Of a stretch of 6,018 nucleotides of DNA, positions 1-5,904 are shown piece by piece. Location of the stretch: the NCBI GenBank assembly GCA_029051915.1, contig JAIDKM010000111.1, positions 1 to 6,018 on the forward strand. The letters run 5' to 3'. Each line of letters opens with the position of its first letter. The first letter of the stretch is position 1. A program made the translations under genes and the position numbers. This stretch comes from Alistipes sp. GTDB taxonomy: Bacteria; Bacteroidota; Bacteroidia; Bacteroidales; Rikenellaceae. Below the pieces are notes generated by a model. The model was not told the origin of the DNA. It ran no database searches and worked only from the letters and a program-made list of their open reading frames with translations.

Positions 1-744
1 GATCAGGTCGGTGAAGGCGAATGCAAAAAAGATGAAGGCCAGCAGCAGCACCGAGTAGAGCGACTTGTTGTTCAGGTTGATGCGGTTGATCGTCCACACG
101 GCCAGCCGGCCGATCAGGTAGCCCGACAGGGCACCGACGACCATCTGCACAACGAAGAGCAGGATGCCCGTTCCCAGCCCCAGGTCGCCCGACGGATGGG
201 AAAGAATGCCCACCAGCAGAATCGTCAGCATGTAGGCCATCGGGTCGTTCGAGCCGCTTTCCAGCTCCAGCAGGGGCTTCAGGTTCTCCCGCAGGCCGCG
301 TTTCTTGGTTCGCAGGATCGAGAAGACCGATGCCGAGTCGGTCGACGACATGGTCGCCGCAAGCAGCAGCGCCAGGGCAAAGGAGAGTTCGACCCCGACC
401 AGCGGCGCCACCAGCCACACGAAGGTGCCCAGAATCAGCGCCGTGATGACGACGCCCACGGTCGCCAGCACCACTCCGGGCCCGATGACGGGGCGTATCT
501 GCGAGAATTTGGTGTCCATGCCGCCCGTAAAAAGGATGATGCAGAGCGACACCATACCCAGAAAGTGGGTCATTTCGATCGAGCGGAACGAGATGATCTC
601 CAGGCCGAAAAGCATGCCGACCCCGAGGAACAGCAGCAGGGCGGGCGTTCCGAAACGGTAGGCGGCCTTACCGGCCATCACCGCCACGAACAGCAGCAGG
701 GCGAAGACCAGGACGATATTTTCATTGGAGAATTCGGACATCAT
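1..744 (-). CDS. K+/H+ antiporter, NhaP2/CvrA-like (CPA1 family), N-terminal part; runs off the left edge
   Basis: An inner-membrane cation/proton exchanger of the CPA1 family, closest in pattern to NhaP2/CvrA potassium/proton antiporters. Reading the reverse complement from ATG at 744 gives 248 codons with no stop, so the gene continues beyond position 1; E. coli NhaP2 has about 578 residues. The protein is a run of hydrophobic helices (roughly residues 8-24, 32-50, 60-75, 88-115, 120-132, 170-182, 192-212 and 229-248). Family motifs seen: LFTGGMDT at 71-78, SSTDSASVFSIL at 133-144 (with Asp136), and ELESGSNDPMAYMLT at 160-174, whose Asn166-Asp167 pair is the ion-binding ND signature of electroneutral CPA1 exchangers. 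Two consecutive ATGs (744 and 741) are possible starts. No Shine-Dalgarno is visible. The start lies two bases after the stop of the upstream gene, so translational coupling is likely. Whether the ion is K+ or Na+, and whether C-terminal TrkA_C/CorC domains follow, cannot be told from this part. Confidence 0.9.
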   Translation of the reverse strand, partial: MMSEFSNENIVLVFALLLFVAVMAGKAAYRFGTPALLLFLGVGMLFGLEIISFRSIEMTHFLGMVSLCIILFTGGMDTKFSQIRPVIGPGVVLATVGVVITALILGTFVWLVAPLVGVELSFALALLLAATMSSTDSASVFSILRTKKRGLRENLKPLLELESGSNDPMAYMLTILLVGILSHPSGDLGLGTGILLFVVQMVVGALSGYLIGRLAVWTINRINLNNKSLYSVLLLAFIFFAFAFTDLI

Positions 745-746
745 GG

Positions 747-1559
747 CTATTGCGGGATGAATATATAGGTGATCGTGCCTTGTTGCCGGGCCGGGGCCGT
801 CGGGTCGATGTTGAAAAGCGACTCCCGCGCCGCCCTAAGCGCCGTTTCGCGCATGCAGGCATCACCGCCCGCAAGTACGTGGGCGCTCGTTACTTCGCCC
901 GAGCGGTTGACCGCGATCTCGACCTCCACATCGCCGCCGCCCTCGCACCGGTAGGCCGGAACGATCAGCTTGCGGGACGTCCGCACCGGGTCGACCAGCG
1001 AAAAGGAGACCGTTACCCGGCCTTTCAGCTTGCGGTCTTGGTGCTCGGTTCCTTCTTCCGTGCCCCGCCGCGTGCGGATCGCGGCTTCTTCGGCCAGCCC
1101 TTGTTCGTAGGCTTCGCGGTTCGCACGCATGCGGTCGGCCGCTTCGGCCGCCGCTGAGTTGATCTCCGCAGCATTCGTTCCGCGGTCGTCCTTGAGTTCT
1201 TCGTTCAGGGCGTTTTCGTTCGACGCCGCATTGCGGATGCTCTTCCAGTCGATGGGATCTTGTTGTTGACGGCGGCGCACCTCCTCTTCCAGGCGGTTGC
1301 GTTCGCGTTCCAGCTCGGCCAGCGTCTGGAGGTCGATGTAGATACCTTGCGCGGCGGGACGACGGCCCACCACGATCTTCGACGACACCAGCACGATCAT
1401 CACCACCAGATAGGCCGCCAGCGTGATGCAGAGCCCGATGCGGTGATCGTAGGCCCACATGCCGGCATCCTTGCGCCGGCCGTCGAACGGCAGGTCGAGA
1501 CGCGCCCGTCGGGCGGGACGCGGCGTTTCGGGTGTATGTCCTGCAGGTCGGGGGGTCAT
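747..1559 (-). CDS. Single-pass membrane protein with TonB-like C-terminal domain, function unknown
   Basis: 270 residues from ATG at 1559. I do not recognise a named gene. Residues 1-40 are Pro/Arg-rich and probably cytoplasmic. One hydrophobic segment (about 42-64, IGLCITLAAYLVVMIVLV) is a signal-anchor-like membrane helix. A Leu/Glu/Arg-rich stretch (about 77-100) looks like coiled coil, followed by a charged Ala/Glu/Arg region to about 178. The C-terminal part (about 180-270) resembles the TonB C-terminal fold: VEVEIAVNRSGEVTSAHV, paired cysteines (205 and 235), ALRAARESLFN, and ARQQGTITYIFIPQ ending at the stop. That layout (short cytoplasmic tail, one helix, periplasmic spacer, TonB-like end) fits an energy-transducer-related protein, but the usual long Pro-rich spacer is missing, so a true TonB role is uncertain. 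The frame stays open upstream to a TTG at 1634. That TTG overlaps the probable -7 element of this gene, so ATG 1559 is preferred. It is probably co-transcribed with the antiporter gene that begins two bases after its stop. Confidence 0.75.
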   Translation of the reverse strand: MTPRPAGHTPETPRPARRARLDLPFDGRRKDAGMWAYDHRIGLCITLAAYLVVMIVLVSSKIVVGRRPAAQGIYIDLQTLAELERERNRLEEEVRRRQQQDPIDWKSIRNAASNENALNEELKDDRGTNAAEINSAAAEAADRMRANREAYEQGLAEEAAIRTRRGTEEGTEHQDRKLKGRVTVSFSLVDPVRTSRKLIVPAYRCEGGGDVEVEIAVNRSGEVTSAHVLAGGDACMRETALRAARESLFNIDPTAPARQQGTITYIFIPQ

Positions 1560-1631
1560 GGCTGGTCTTCGGTCTTCTTCTGCGGATGCGATCCCGGGCG
1601 CGCACCGGGGCGTTCCTTGATAATCGCGTGG

Positions 1632-1639
1632 CAAAAATA
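1632..1639 (-). promoter_or_regulatory. Probable -7 promoter element of the minus-strand pair
   Basis: On the minus strand this reads TATTTTTG, a match to the Bacteroidota -7 consensus TAnnTTTG. Transcription would start near 1626, leaving a leader of about 65 bases before ATG 1559. No TTTG -33 element is found at the usual distance; the nearest one on this strand (plus positions 1674-1677) is too far away. The expected region is A/T-rich only. Inferred from consensus. Confidence 0.45.
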
Positions 1640-1640
1640 G

Positions 1641-1668
1641 TTTTTTTTAGCGATTTTTTATATCTTTG
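1641..1668 (+). promoter_or_regulatory. Probable promoter of lpxC/fabZ-lpxA
   Basis: TATCTTTG at 1661-1668 matches the Bacteroidota -7 consensus TAnnTTTG. A run of eight T at 1641-1648 lies where the -33 TTTG element is expected, but lacks the G. Transcription would start near 1674, giving a leader of about 22 bases before ATG 1697, with no Shine-Dalgarno. It lies back to back with the minus-strand -7 element, only 21 bp away. Confidence 0.6.
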
Positions 1669-1696
1669 GGGCACAAAAATATTCACAACTACGCTT

Positions 1697-3088
1697 ATGT
1701 CAACCAAACAGCAAACGCTCAAAGCCCCGCTCTCGTTCTCGGGCAAGGGCCTGCATACGGGCGTCCGGGTGTCGATGACCGTCCACCCCGCCGACGCCGA
1801 TACGGGTATCGTCTTCCGCCGCACCGACATCGAGGGCCAGCCCCTGATTCCCGCTCTGTGCGATAACGTCGTCGACACCTCGCGCGGCACGACCATCGAG
1901 GTCGGCGGCCACCGCGTCAGCACCATCGAGCATATCGTCTCGGCCCTCTGGACGCTGGGCGTGGACAACGCCCTGATCGACATCGACGCTCCCGAGACTC
2001 CGATCATGGACGGGTCGTCGCGCGAATACGCCGAGGCCATCGTCCGCACGGGCGTCGTCGAGCAGGAGGCCGAGCGCAAGTTCTACCACGTTACCGAAAA
2101 GATGGTCTACACGATCCCCGAGAAGGGCGTGGCCATCATCCTCTATCCCGACGACGAGTTTTCCGTTTCGCTGCACGTCGACTATAACTCCAAGATCGTC
2201 GGCAACCAGTATGCCACGTTCGACTCCGGCGACGACTATACGTCGAAAATCGCTCCGTGCCGGACGTTCGTCTTCCTGCACGAATTGGAGCCGCTCATCA
2301 AGATGAACCTCATCAAGGGCGGCGACCTCGACAACGCCATCGTCGTCGTCGAGAATCCCGTTCCCGCCGAGGAGCAGGAGAACCTCAAGAAGATCTTCAA
2401 CAAGCCCGGCATCGAGATCAAGCCCGGTTATCTCAACAACCTCGAACTGCGTTACAACAACGAGATCGCGCAGCACAAGTTGCTCGATCTGCTGGGCGAC
2501 TTCGCTCTGCTGGGCGTGCGGATCAAGGGCCGCGTGTGGGCCACGCGCCCCGGACACTTCGCCAATACGGAGTTCATGAAGCAGCTCAAGCGTTCGATCC
2601 GCAAGGCGGGCGAGAAGCCGCGTTATAACTACGACTGCCGCAAGCCTGCGCTCTACGACATCAACGACATCCGCCGCATGCTGCCGCACCGGCCGCCGTT
2701 CCTGCTCGTCGACCGCATCTTCCATTGCGACGCCACGTCGGTCGCCGGCATCAAGAACGTTACCATGAACGAGCCTTTCTTCGTGGGCCACTTCCCCGAG
2801 GAGCCCGTCATGCCGGGCGTGCTGATCGTCGAAGCCATGGCCCAATGCTCCGGCATCATGGTGCTCAACACCGTCGAGGATCCGGAGAACTATTCCACCT
2901 ACTTCATGAAGATCGACGGCGTGAAGTTCAAGCGCAAGGTCGTTCCGGGCGATACGTTGCAGTTCGAAATCCACCTGTTGGAGCCCATCCGCCGCGGCGT
3001 CGCTCTGGTCGAGGCCAAGGCATTCGTCGGCGAGACGCTCGCCTGCGAGGCCGTGTTGATGGCCCAGGTCGTAAAAAACCGTCAGTAA
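1697..3088 (+). CDS. lpxC/fabZ: Bifunctional UDP-3-O-acyl-GlcNAc deacetylase / 3-hydroxyacyl-ACP dehydratase (LpxC-FabZ fusion)
   Basis: A 463-residue fusion of two cytoplasmic enzymes. Residues 1 to about 305 are LpxC, the zinc hydrolase that removes the acetyl group from UDP-3-O-acyl-GlcNAc, the committed step of lipid A synthesis. Visible features are [12 protein letters not shown] at 14-25, [17 protein letters not shown] at 75-91 (zinc ligand His79), HKLLDLLGD at 260-268 (ligands His260 and Asp264) and GHFANTEF at 286-293 (catalytic His287). Residues of about 320-463 are Fab[15 protein letters not shown] at 328-341 and [18 protein letters not shown] at 358-375, with catalytic His365 and Glu379 (in VEAMAQ) at the expected 14-residue spacing. 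FabZ dehydrates 3-hydroxyacyl-ACP in fatty acid synthesis, the pool that LpxA also uses. Such fusions are known across Bacteroidota. The frame is open upstream to 1532, but that part crosses the promoter; [16 protein letters not shown] is the normal N-terminus. About 23 extra residues (about 221-247) occur relative to E. coli LpxC. Confidence 0.97.
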   Translation: MSTKQQTLKAPLSFSGKGLHTGVRVSMTVHPADADTGIVFRRTDIEGQPLIPALCDNVVDTSRGTTIEVGGHRVSTIEHIVSALWTLGVDNALIDIDAPETPIMDGSSREYAEAIVRTGVVEQEAERKFYHVTEKMVYTIPEKGVAIILYPDDEFSVSLHVDYNSKIVGNQYATFDSGDDYTSKIAPCRTFVFLHELEPLIKMNLIKGGDLDNAIVVVENPVPAEEQENLKKIFNKPGIEIKPGYLNNLELRYNNEIAQHKLLDLLGDFALLGVRIKGRVWATRPGHFANTEFMKQLKRSIRKAGEKPRYNYDCRKPALYDINDIRRMLPHRPPFLLVDRIFHCDATSVAGIKNVTMNEPFFVGHFPEEPVMPGVLIVEAMAQCSGIMVLNTVEDPENYSTYFMKIDGVKFKRKVVPGDTLQFEIHLLEPIRRGVALVEAKAFVGETLACEAVLMAQVVKNRQ

Positions 3089-3089
3089 G

Positions 3090-3884
3090 ATGATCAGCGA
3101 GCTTGCATACATCCACCCCGACGCCCGGTTGGGCGATGGGGTTACCGTCGAGCCGTTCGCCTACATCGCCGGCGACGTCGTCATCGGCGACGGTTGTTGG
3201 ATCGGCCCCGGCGCCGTGATCCACGACGGCGCACGCATCGGCAAGAACTGCAAGATCCACACCGCGGCTTCGATCTCGTGTCTGCCGCAGGATCTCAAGT
3301 TCGCCGGCGAGATCACTACTTGCCGGATCGGCGACAACAACGACATCCGCGAATACGTAACCGTCAGCCGCGGCACCAAGTCTACGGGCACCACCGTCAT
3401 CGGCGACGGCAACCTCCTGATGGCCTACGTCCACGTGGGCCACGACTGCGTCGTCGGCAGCCACTGCGTCATCGCCAACCGCGTCTCGCTCGCCGGCGAG
3501 GTGCACGTCGGCGACTGGGTCGTCATCGGCGGCCATGCCGCCATCCACCAGTGGACGCATATCGGCGATCACTCGATGATCCAGGGCGGGGCGTTGCTCG
3601 GGCAGGATCTGCCGCCCTACATCATCGTCCGCAACGACACGCTGCGCTTCGCCGGCATCAACAAGGTCGGACTTTCGCGCCGCAACTTCTCGCCCGAGCG
3701 CATCGCCGAGATCCACGAGGCTTGCCGCATCTTGTTCCAGAGCGGTCTGAACTACATGAACGGTTGCGACGAGGTCGAGCGGTCGGTGCCGCAGAGTCCC
3801 GAGCGCGATTACCTGCTGGAGTTCATCCGTTCGTCGAAGCGCGGCATCGTCAAGCCGTACGCCGGCAAGTCGAAAGAGGAGTAA
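3090..3884 (+). CDS. lpxA: Acyl-ACP--UDP-N-acetylglucosamine O-acyltransferase (LpxA)
   Basis: 264 residues, close to the 262 of E. coli LpxA. It transfers a 3-hydroxyacyl chain from ACP to the 3-OH of UDP-GlcNAc, the first reaction of lipid A synthesis; its product is the substrate of LpxC encoded just upstream. Residues 5 to about 180 show the hexapeptide pattern ([LIV]-G-x4) of a left-handed parallel beta-helix, e.g. YIAGDVVIGDGCWIGPGAVI. Catalytic-region residues are present: YVHVGHDCVVG at 113-123 contains His115 and His118 (E. coli His122 and His125), and AIHQW at 151-155 contains His153 (E. coli His160). QDLPPYIIV at 172-180 and INKVGLSRRNFS at 190-201 are typical of the segment leading into the C-terminal helical domain (about 200-264). 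The ATG lies one base after the lpxC/fabZ stop (TAAGATG), so coupled translation from one mRNA is likely. No terminator hairpin is evident after its stop. Confidence 0.97.
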   Translation: MISELAYIHPDARLGDGVTVEPFAYIAGDVVIGDGCWIGPGAVIHDGARIGKNCKIHTAASISCLPQDLKFAGEITTCRIGDNNDIREYVTVSRGTKSTGTTVIGDGNLLMAYVHVGHDCVVGSHCVIANRVSLAGEVHVGDWVVIGGHAAIHQWTHIGDHSMIQGGALLGQDLPPYIIVRNDTLRFAGINKVGLSRRNFSPERIAEIHEACRILFQSGLNYMNGCDEVERSVPQSPERDYLLEFIRSSKRGIVKPYAGKSKEE

Positions 3885-3900
3885 TTTTTCCGCATAAATA

Positions 3901-3930
3901 TTTGTATATCGGATTTTTTTACTATATTTG
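3901..3930 (+). promoter_or_regulatory. Promoter of the rimP-nusA-infB cluster
   Basis: TTTG at 3901-3904 and TATATTTG at 3923-3930 match both Bacteroidota promoter elements (-33 TTTG and -7 TAnnTTTG), 18 bp apart. Transcription should start near 3936-3938, giving a leader of about 100 bases before rimP. This is the best promoter match in the window. Because no terminator separates lpxA from it, read-through from the lpxC/fabZ promoter may also contribute. Confidence 0.75.
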
Positions 3931-3942
3931 CATCATCGTTGG

Positions 3943-3996
3943 ATGACGCAGAGGTACGCAAAAGTAAGGGGACGCTCAAGTCCCCTTCTTTCATAG
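3943..3996 (+). other. Possible 17-codon leader ORF ahead of rimP
   Basis: ATG at 3943 opens a 17-codon frame ending at TAG 3994-3996; the peptide would be MTQRYAKVRGRSSPLLS. It starts only a few bases after the predicted transcription start and spans the whole leader hairpin. There is no Shine-Dalgarno and no run of a single regulatory amino acid, though Arg and Ser are frequent (three each). A frame this short easily occurs by chance, so it is recorded as a possibility only. Confidence 0.2.
3966..3987 (+). promoter_or_regulatory. Perfect 8-bp hairpin in the rimP leader RNA
   Basis: AAGGGGAC (3966-3973) and GTCCCCTT (3980-3987) are exact inverted repeats around a 6-base loop (GCTCAA), followed by CTTTC. 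The stem is stable but the T-run after it is short and broken, so it is not a clear intrinsic terminator. It lies about 30 bases after the predicted transcription start and about 48 bases before the rimP ATG, where an attenuator, mRNA stabiliser or protein-binding element would be expected. The 5' arm can also pair, less strongly, with CGTCCC at 4004-4009 (GGGACG, 3969-3974). The structure is seen; its role is inferred. Confidence 0.55.
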
Positions 3997-4035
3997 TTGT
4001 AGACGTCCCTCCGGCCATCCTGAATTCGCATACAG

Positions 4036-4503
4036 ATGATCGATACACAGAAAATAATCGAGATCGCCGGGCAGAAACTCGAAGGCTCGGATATGTTCGT
4101 CGTGGGCTGCACCTGCTCGCCCGGCAACGAGATCGAGTTGCTCATCGACAGCGACACGTCGGTTTCGATCGACGCCTGCGTAGCGCTCAGCCGCGCCATC
4201 GAGGCGGAGTTCGACCGCGACGCCGAGGATTTCTCCCTCACGGTCGCTTCGGCCGGCATCGGCTCCGAACTCCGGTGCCTCCGGCAGTACCGCAAGCTCG
4301 TCGGCAAGTCCGTCGAGGTGTTGCTCACGTCCGGCATCAAGATCACGGCCCGGCTCGACGCCGCGGACGAAGCCGGCATCACCCTCTCTTACGAGGAGAA
4401 GCAGCTCGTCGAGGGCAGGAAGCGCCGGCAGCTCGTTACCGTTACCCGCTCCTACTCTTTCGCCGACATCAAGTCCACCCGCGAATACCTCGACTTCAAA
4501 TAG
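4036..4503 (+). CDS. rimP: Ribosome maturation factor RimP
   Basis: 155 residues, the usual size for RimP, a cytoplasmic protein that binds the 30S subunit late in its assembly. The N-terminal alpha/beta domain covers about residues 4-78 (EIELLIDSDTSVSIDACVAL at 32-51 is the typical strand-helix pair) and an SH3-like C-terminal domain covers about 82-153. The linker reads SAGIGSELRCLRQYRKLVGK instead of the proteobacterial SPG-x-x-RPL form; I recall SAG-type linkers in other Bacteroidota RimP proteins. Placement directly before nusA and infB is the conserved bacterial order and settles the identification. The start ATG at 4036 fits the N-terminal domain, with no Shine-Dalgarno. Expression is probably from the promoter at 3901-3930, with a structured leader. 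Confidence 0.93.
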   Translation: MIDTQKIIEIAGQKLEGSDMFVVGCTCSPGNEIELLIDSDTSVSIDACVALSRAIEAEFDRDAEDFSLTVASAGIGSELRCLRQYRKLVGKSVEVLLTSGIKITARLDAADEAGITLSYEEKQLVEGRKRRQLVTVTRSYSFADIKSTREYLDFK

Positions 4504-4525
4504 GGGCCCGGAGCAGCGTTCGCCG

Positions 4526-4571
4526 CTTCGCAGTAGGCGAAGACGGAAAGAGCGGTTTTCCCACCGCTTTT
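4526..4571 (+). other. Two small hairpins in the rimP-nusA gap
   Basis: CTTCGC (4526-4531) and GCGAAG (4537-4542) form a 6-bp stem with a 5-base loop. Then AGCGGT (4551-4556) and ACCGCT (4563-4568) form a second stem, extendable to nine pairs over 4548-4571 with one G-U pair. The second stem's T-run lies inside its 3' arm and is followed by CGCC, so it would be a poor intrinsic terminator; partial attenuation or RNA processing between rimP and nusA is possible. No TAnnTTTG promoter is seen in 4504-4629, so nusA is probably transcribed from upstream. The last 40 bases before nusA are A-rich, like many Bacteroidota leaders. Confidence 0.35.
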
Positions 4572-4629
4572 CGCCGGCACAAAAGCAGCTTAAAGATAAA
4601 AATACAATAAAACAAAGATAATAAGCACA

Positions 4630-5865
4630 ATGGACAATCTGAATCTCATCAGCAACTTCGCTGAGTTCAAGGAGTTGAAGAACATCGACAAGCCGACGAT
4701 GATCGGCGTGCTGGAGGATGTGTTCCGCCACGCCCTGCAGAAACAGTACGAAACCGACGAGAATTTCGACGTCATCATCAACCCCGAAAAGGGCGACCTC
4801 GAAATCTGGCGTACGCGTACGGTCGTCGAGGACGGCGCCGTCGAGAATCCCAACACGCAGATCGCCCTCTCGGAGATGCAGAAGATCGACGACAGCTACG
4901 AGGTCGGCGACGACTACGTCGACGAGATCAAGCTCTCGTCGTTCGGGCGGCGTACCGTTCTGTCGTTGCGGCAGAACCTCGCGTCGCGCATCCTCGACCT
5001 CGAAAAGGCCAATCTCTACGAGAAGTATTCCGACAAGGTCGGCGAGATCATCACCGGCGAGGTCTACCAGGTCTGGAAAAAGGAGGTGTTGATCCTCGAC
5101 GACGACGAGAACGAGTTGATCCTGCCCAAGAGCGAGCAGATTCCCAACGACTTCTACCGCAAGGGCGACACCATCAAGGCCATCGTCAAGTCCGTCGAGA
5201 TGAACAACAACCAGCCGCGCATCATCCTCTCGCGTACGGCTTGCCAGTTCCTCGAGCGGTTGTTCGAGCAGGAGGTTCCCGAGATCTTCGACGGCCTGAT
5301 CACGATCAAGAAGATCGTCCGCATCCCGGGCGAGCGCGCGAAGGTCGCCGTCGAGTCTTACGACGACCGCATCGACCCCGTGGGCGCTTGCGTCGGCATG
5401 AAGGGTTCGCGCATCTACTCCATCGTCAAGGAGCTGCGCAACGAGAACATCGACGTCGTCAATTACACGGCCAATACGCAGCTCATGATCCAGCGCGCAT
5501 TGAATCCCGCCAAGATCTCGTCGATCACCCTCGACGAGGAGAAGCAGACCGCCGCCGTCTACCTCAAGCCCGACCAGGTTTCGCTGGCCATCGGCAAGGG
5601 AGGTCTGAACATCCGCCTCTCCAAGATGCTCACCGGCTACGACATCGACGTCTACCGCGAGGTCGAGGAGGAGGACGTCGCCCTCTCGGAGTTCGCCGAC
5701 GAGATCGACGCCTGGATCATCGAGGCCCTCAAGAACGTGGGTTGCGACACCGCCAAGAGCGTGCTGGAGCTTCCCGTCGAGGAGATCGCCGCACGCGCCG
5801 ACCTCGAGCTCGAACAGGCACAGAAGGTCGTCGAGATCCTGAAGGCCGAATTCGAAGAGGAGTAA
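4630..5865 (+). CDS. nusA: Transcription termination/antitermination factor NusA
   Basis: 411 residues. NusA binds RNA polymerase and nascent RNA in the cytoplasm and modulates pausing, termination and antitermination. Domains in order are: N-terminal RNA polymerase-binding domain (about 1-130); S1 domain (about 135-200, from GEIITGEVYQVWKKEVLI); KH1 (about 225-283, with RIDPVGACVGMKGSRI at 247-262 carrying the GMKG loop); KH2 (about 298-345, with LAIGKGGLNIRLSKML at 319-334 carrying GKGG); and one C-terminal helical repeat (about 357-406, DAWIIEALKNVGCDTAKSVL onward) like an E. coli AR repeat. It is shorter than E. coli NusA (495 residues, two AR repeats) and longer than the B. subtilis form, which has none. 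The start ATG follows an A-rich leader without a Shine-Dalgarno. In E. coli the equivalent operon is subject to NusA feedback, so the upstream RNA structures deserve attention. Confidence 0.97.
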   Translation: MDNLNLISNFAEFKELKNIDKPTMIGVLEDVFRHALQKQYETDENFDVIINPEKGDLEIWRTRTVVEDGAVENPNTQIALSEMQKIDDSYEVGDDYVDEIKLSSFGRRTVLSLRQNLASRILDLEKANLYEKYSDKVGEIITGEVYQVWKKEVLILDDDENELILPKSEQIPNDFYRKGDTIKAIVKSVEMNNNQPRIILSRTACQFLERLFEQEVPEIFDGLITIKKIVRIPGERAKVAVESYDDRIDPVGACVGMKGSRIYSIVKELRNENIDVVNYTANTQLMIQRALNPAKISSITLDEEKQTAAVYLKPDQVSLAIGKGGLNIRLSKMLTGYDIDVYREVEEEDVALSEFADEIDAWIIEALKNVGCDTAKSVLELPVEEIAARADLELEQAQKVVEILKAEFEEE

Positions 5866-5887
5866 ATCTGTTACCACCACCGCAAAG

Positions 5888-5894
5888 AAAGGAG
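5888..5894 (+). promoter_or_regulatory. Shine-Dalgarno-like site before infB
   Basis: AAAGGAG with a 10-base gap to ATG 5905 is a good match to a canonical ribosome binding site. The other starts in this window lack one, as is usual in Bacteroidota, whose ribosomes make little use of Shine-Dalgarno pairing. It may be functional or a chance product of the A/G-rich gap. It supports ATG 5905 as the infB start. Confidence 0.4.
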
Positions 5895-5904
5895 AACACA
5901 CAAT

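Noticed and set aside
196..768. 190-residue plus-strand frame rich in His, Gln, Arg and Asp
   Set aside because: It lies opposite the antiporter gene, whose motifs and membrane helices are clear. The His/Gln/Arg-rich composition is an antisense artefact.
1532..1696. 55-residue N-terminal extension of LpxC
   Set aside because: It overlaps the divergent promoter region and the opposing gene's start, and the homologous N-terminus begins at ATG 1697.
1700..3112. 470-residue open frame on the minus strand opposite lpxC/fabZ
   Set aside because: Antisense shadow of a firmly identified gene, with repetitive Asp/Val/Leu composition and no recognisable domain.
3194..3946. Arg-rich 250-residue plus-strand frame overlapping lpxA
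   Set aside because: Out-of-frame shadow of lpxA; the extreme Arg content and lack of any domain argue against it.
3966..3990. Intrinsic terminator of the lpxC/fabZ-lpxA operon
   Set aside because: The stem is strong, but it lies downstream of the rimP promoter and the following tract (CTTTC) is too poor in T, so a leader element is more likely.
3991..5901. 636-residue open frame on the minus strand opposite rimP and nusA
   Set aside because: It is the mirror of two certain genes. Its Asp/Leu/Val-rich low-complexity composition is what GC-rich coding DNA gives on its antisense strand, and it runs across the intergenic gap between rimP and nusA.
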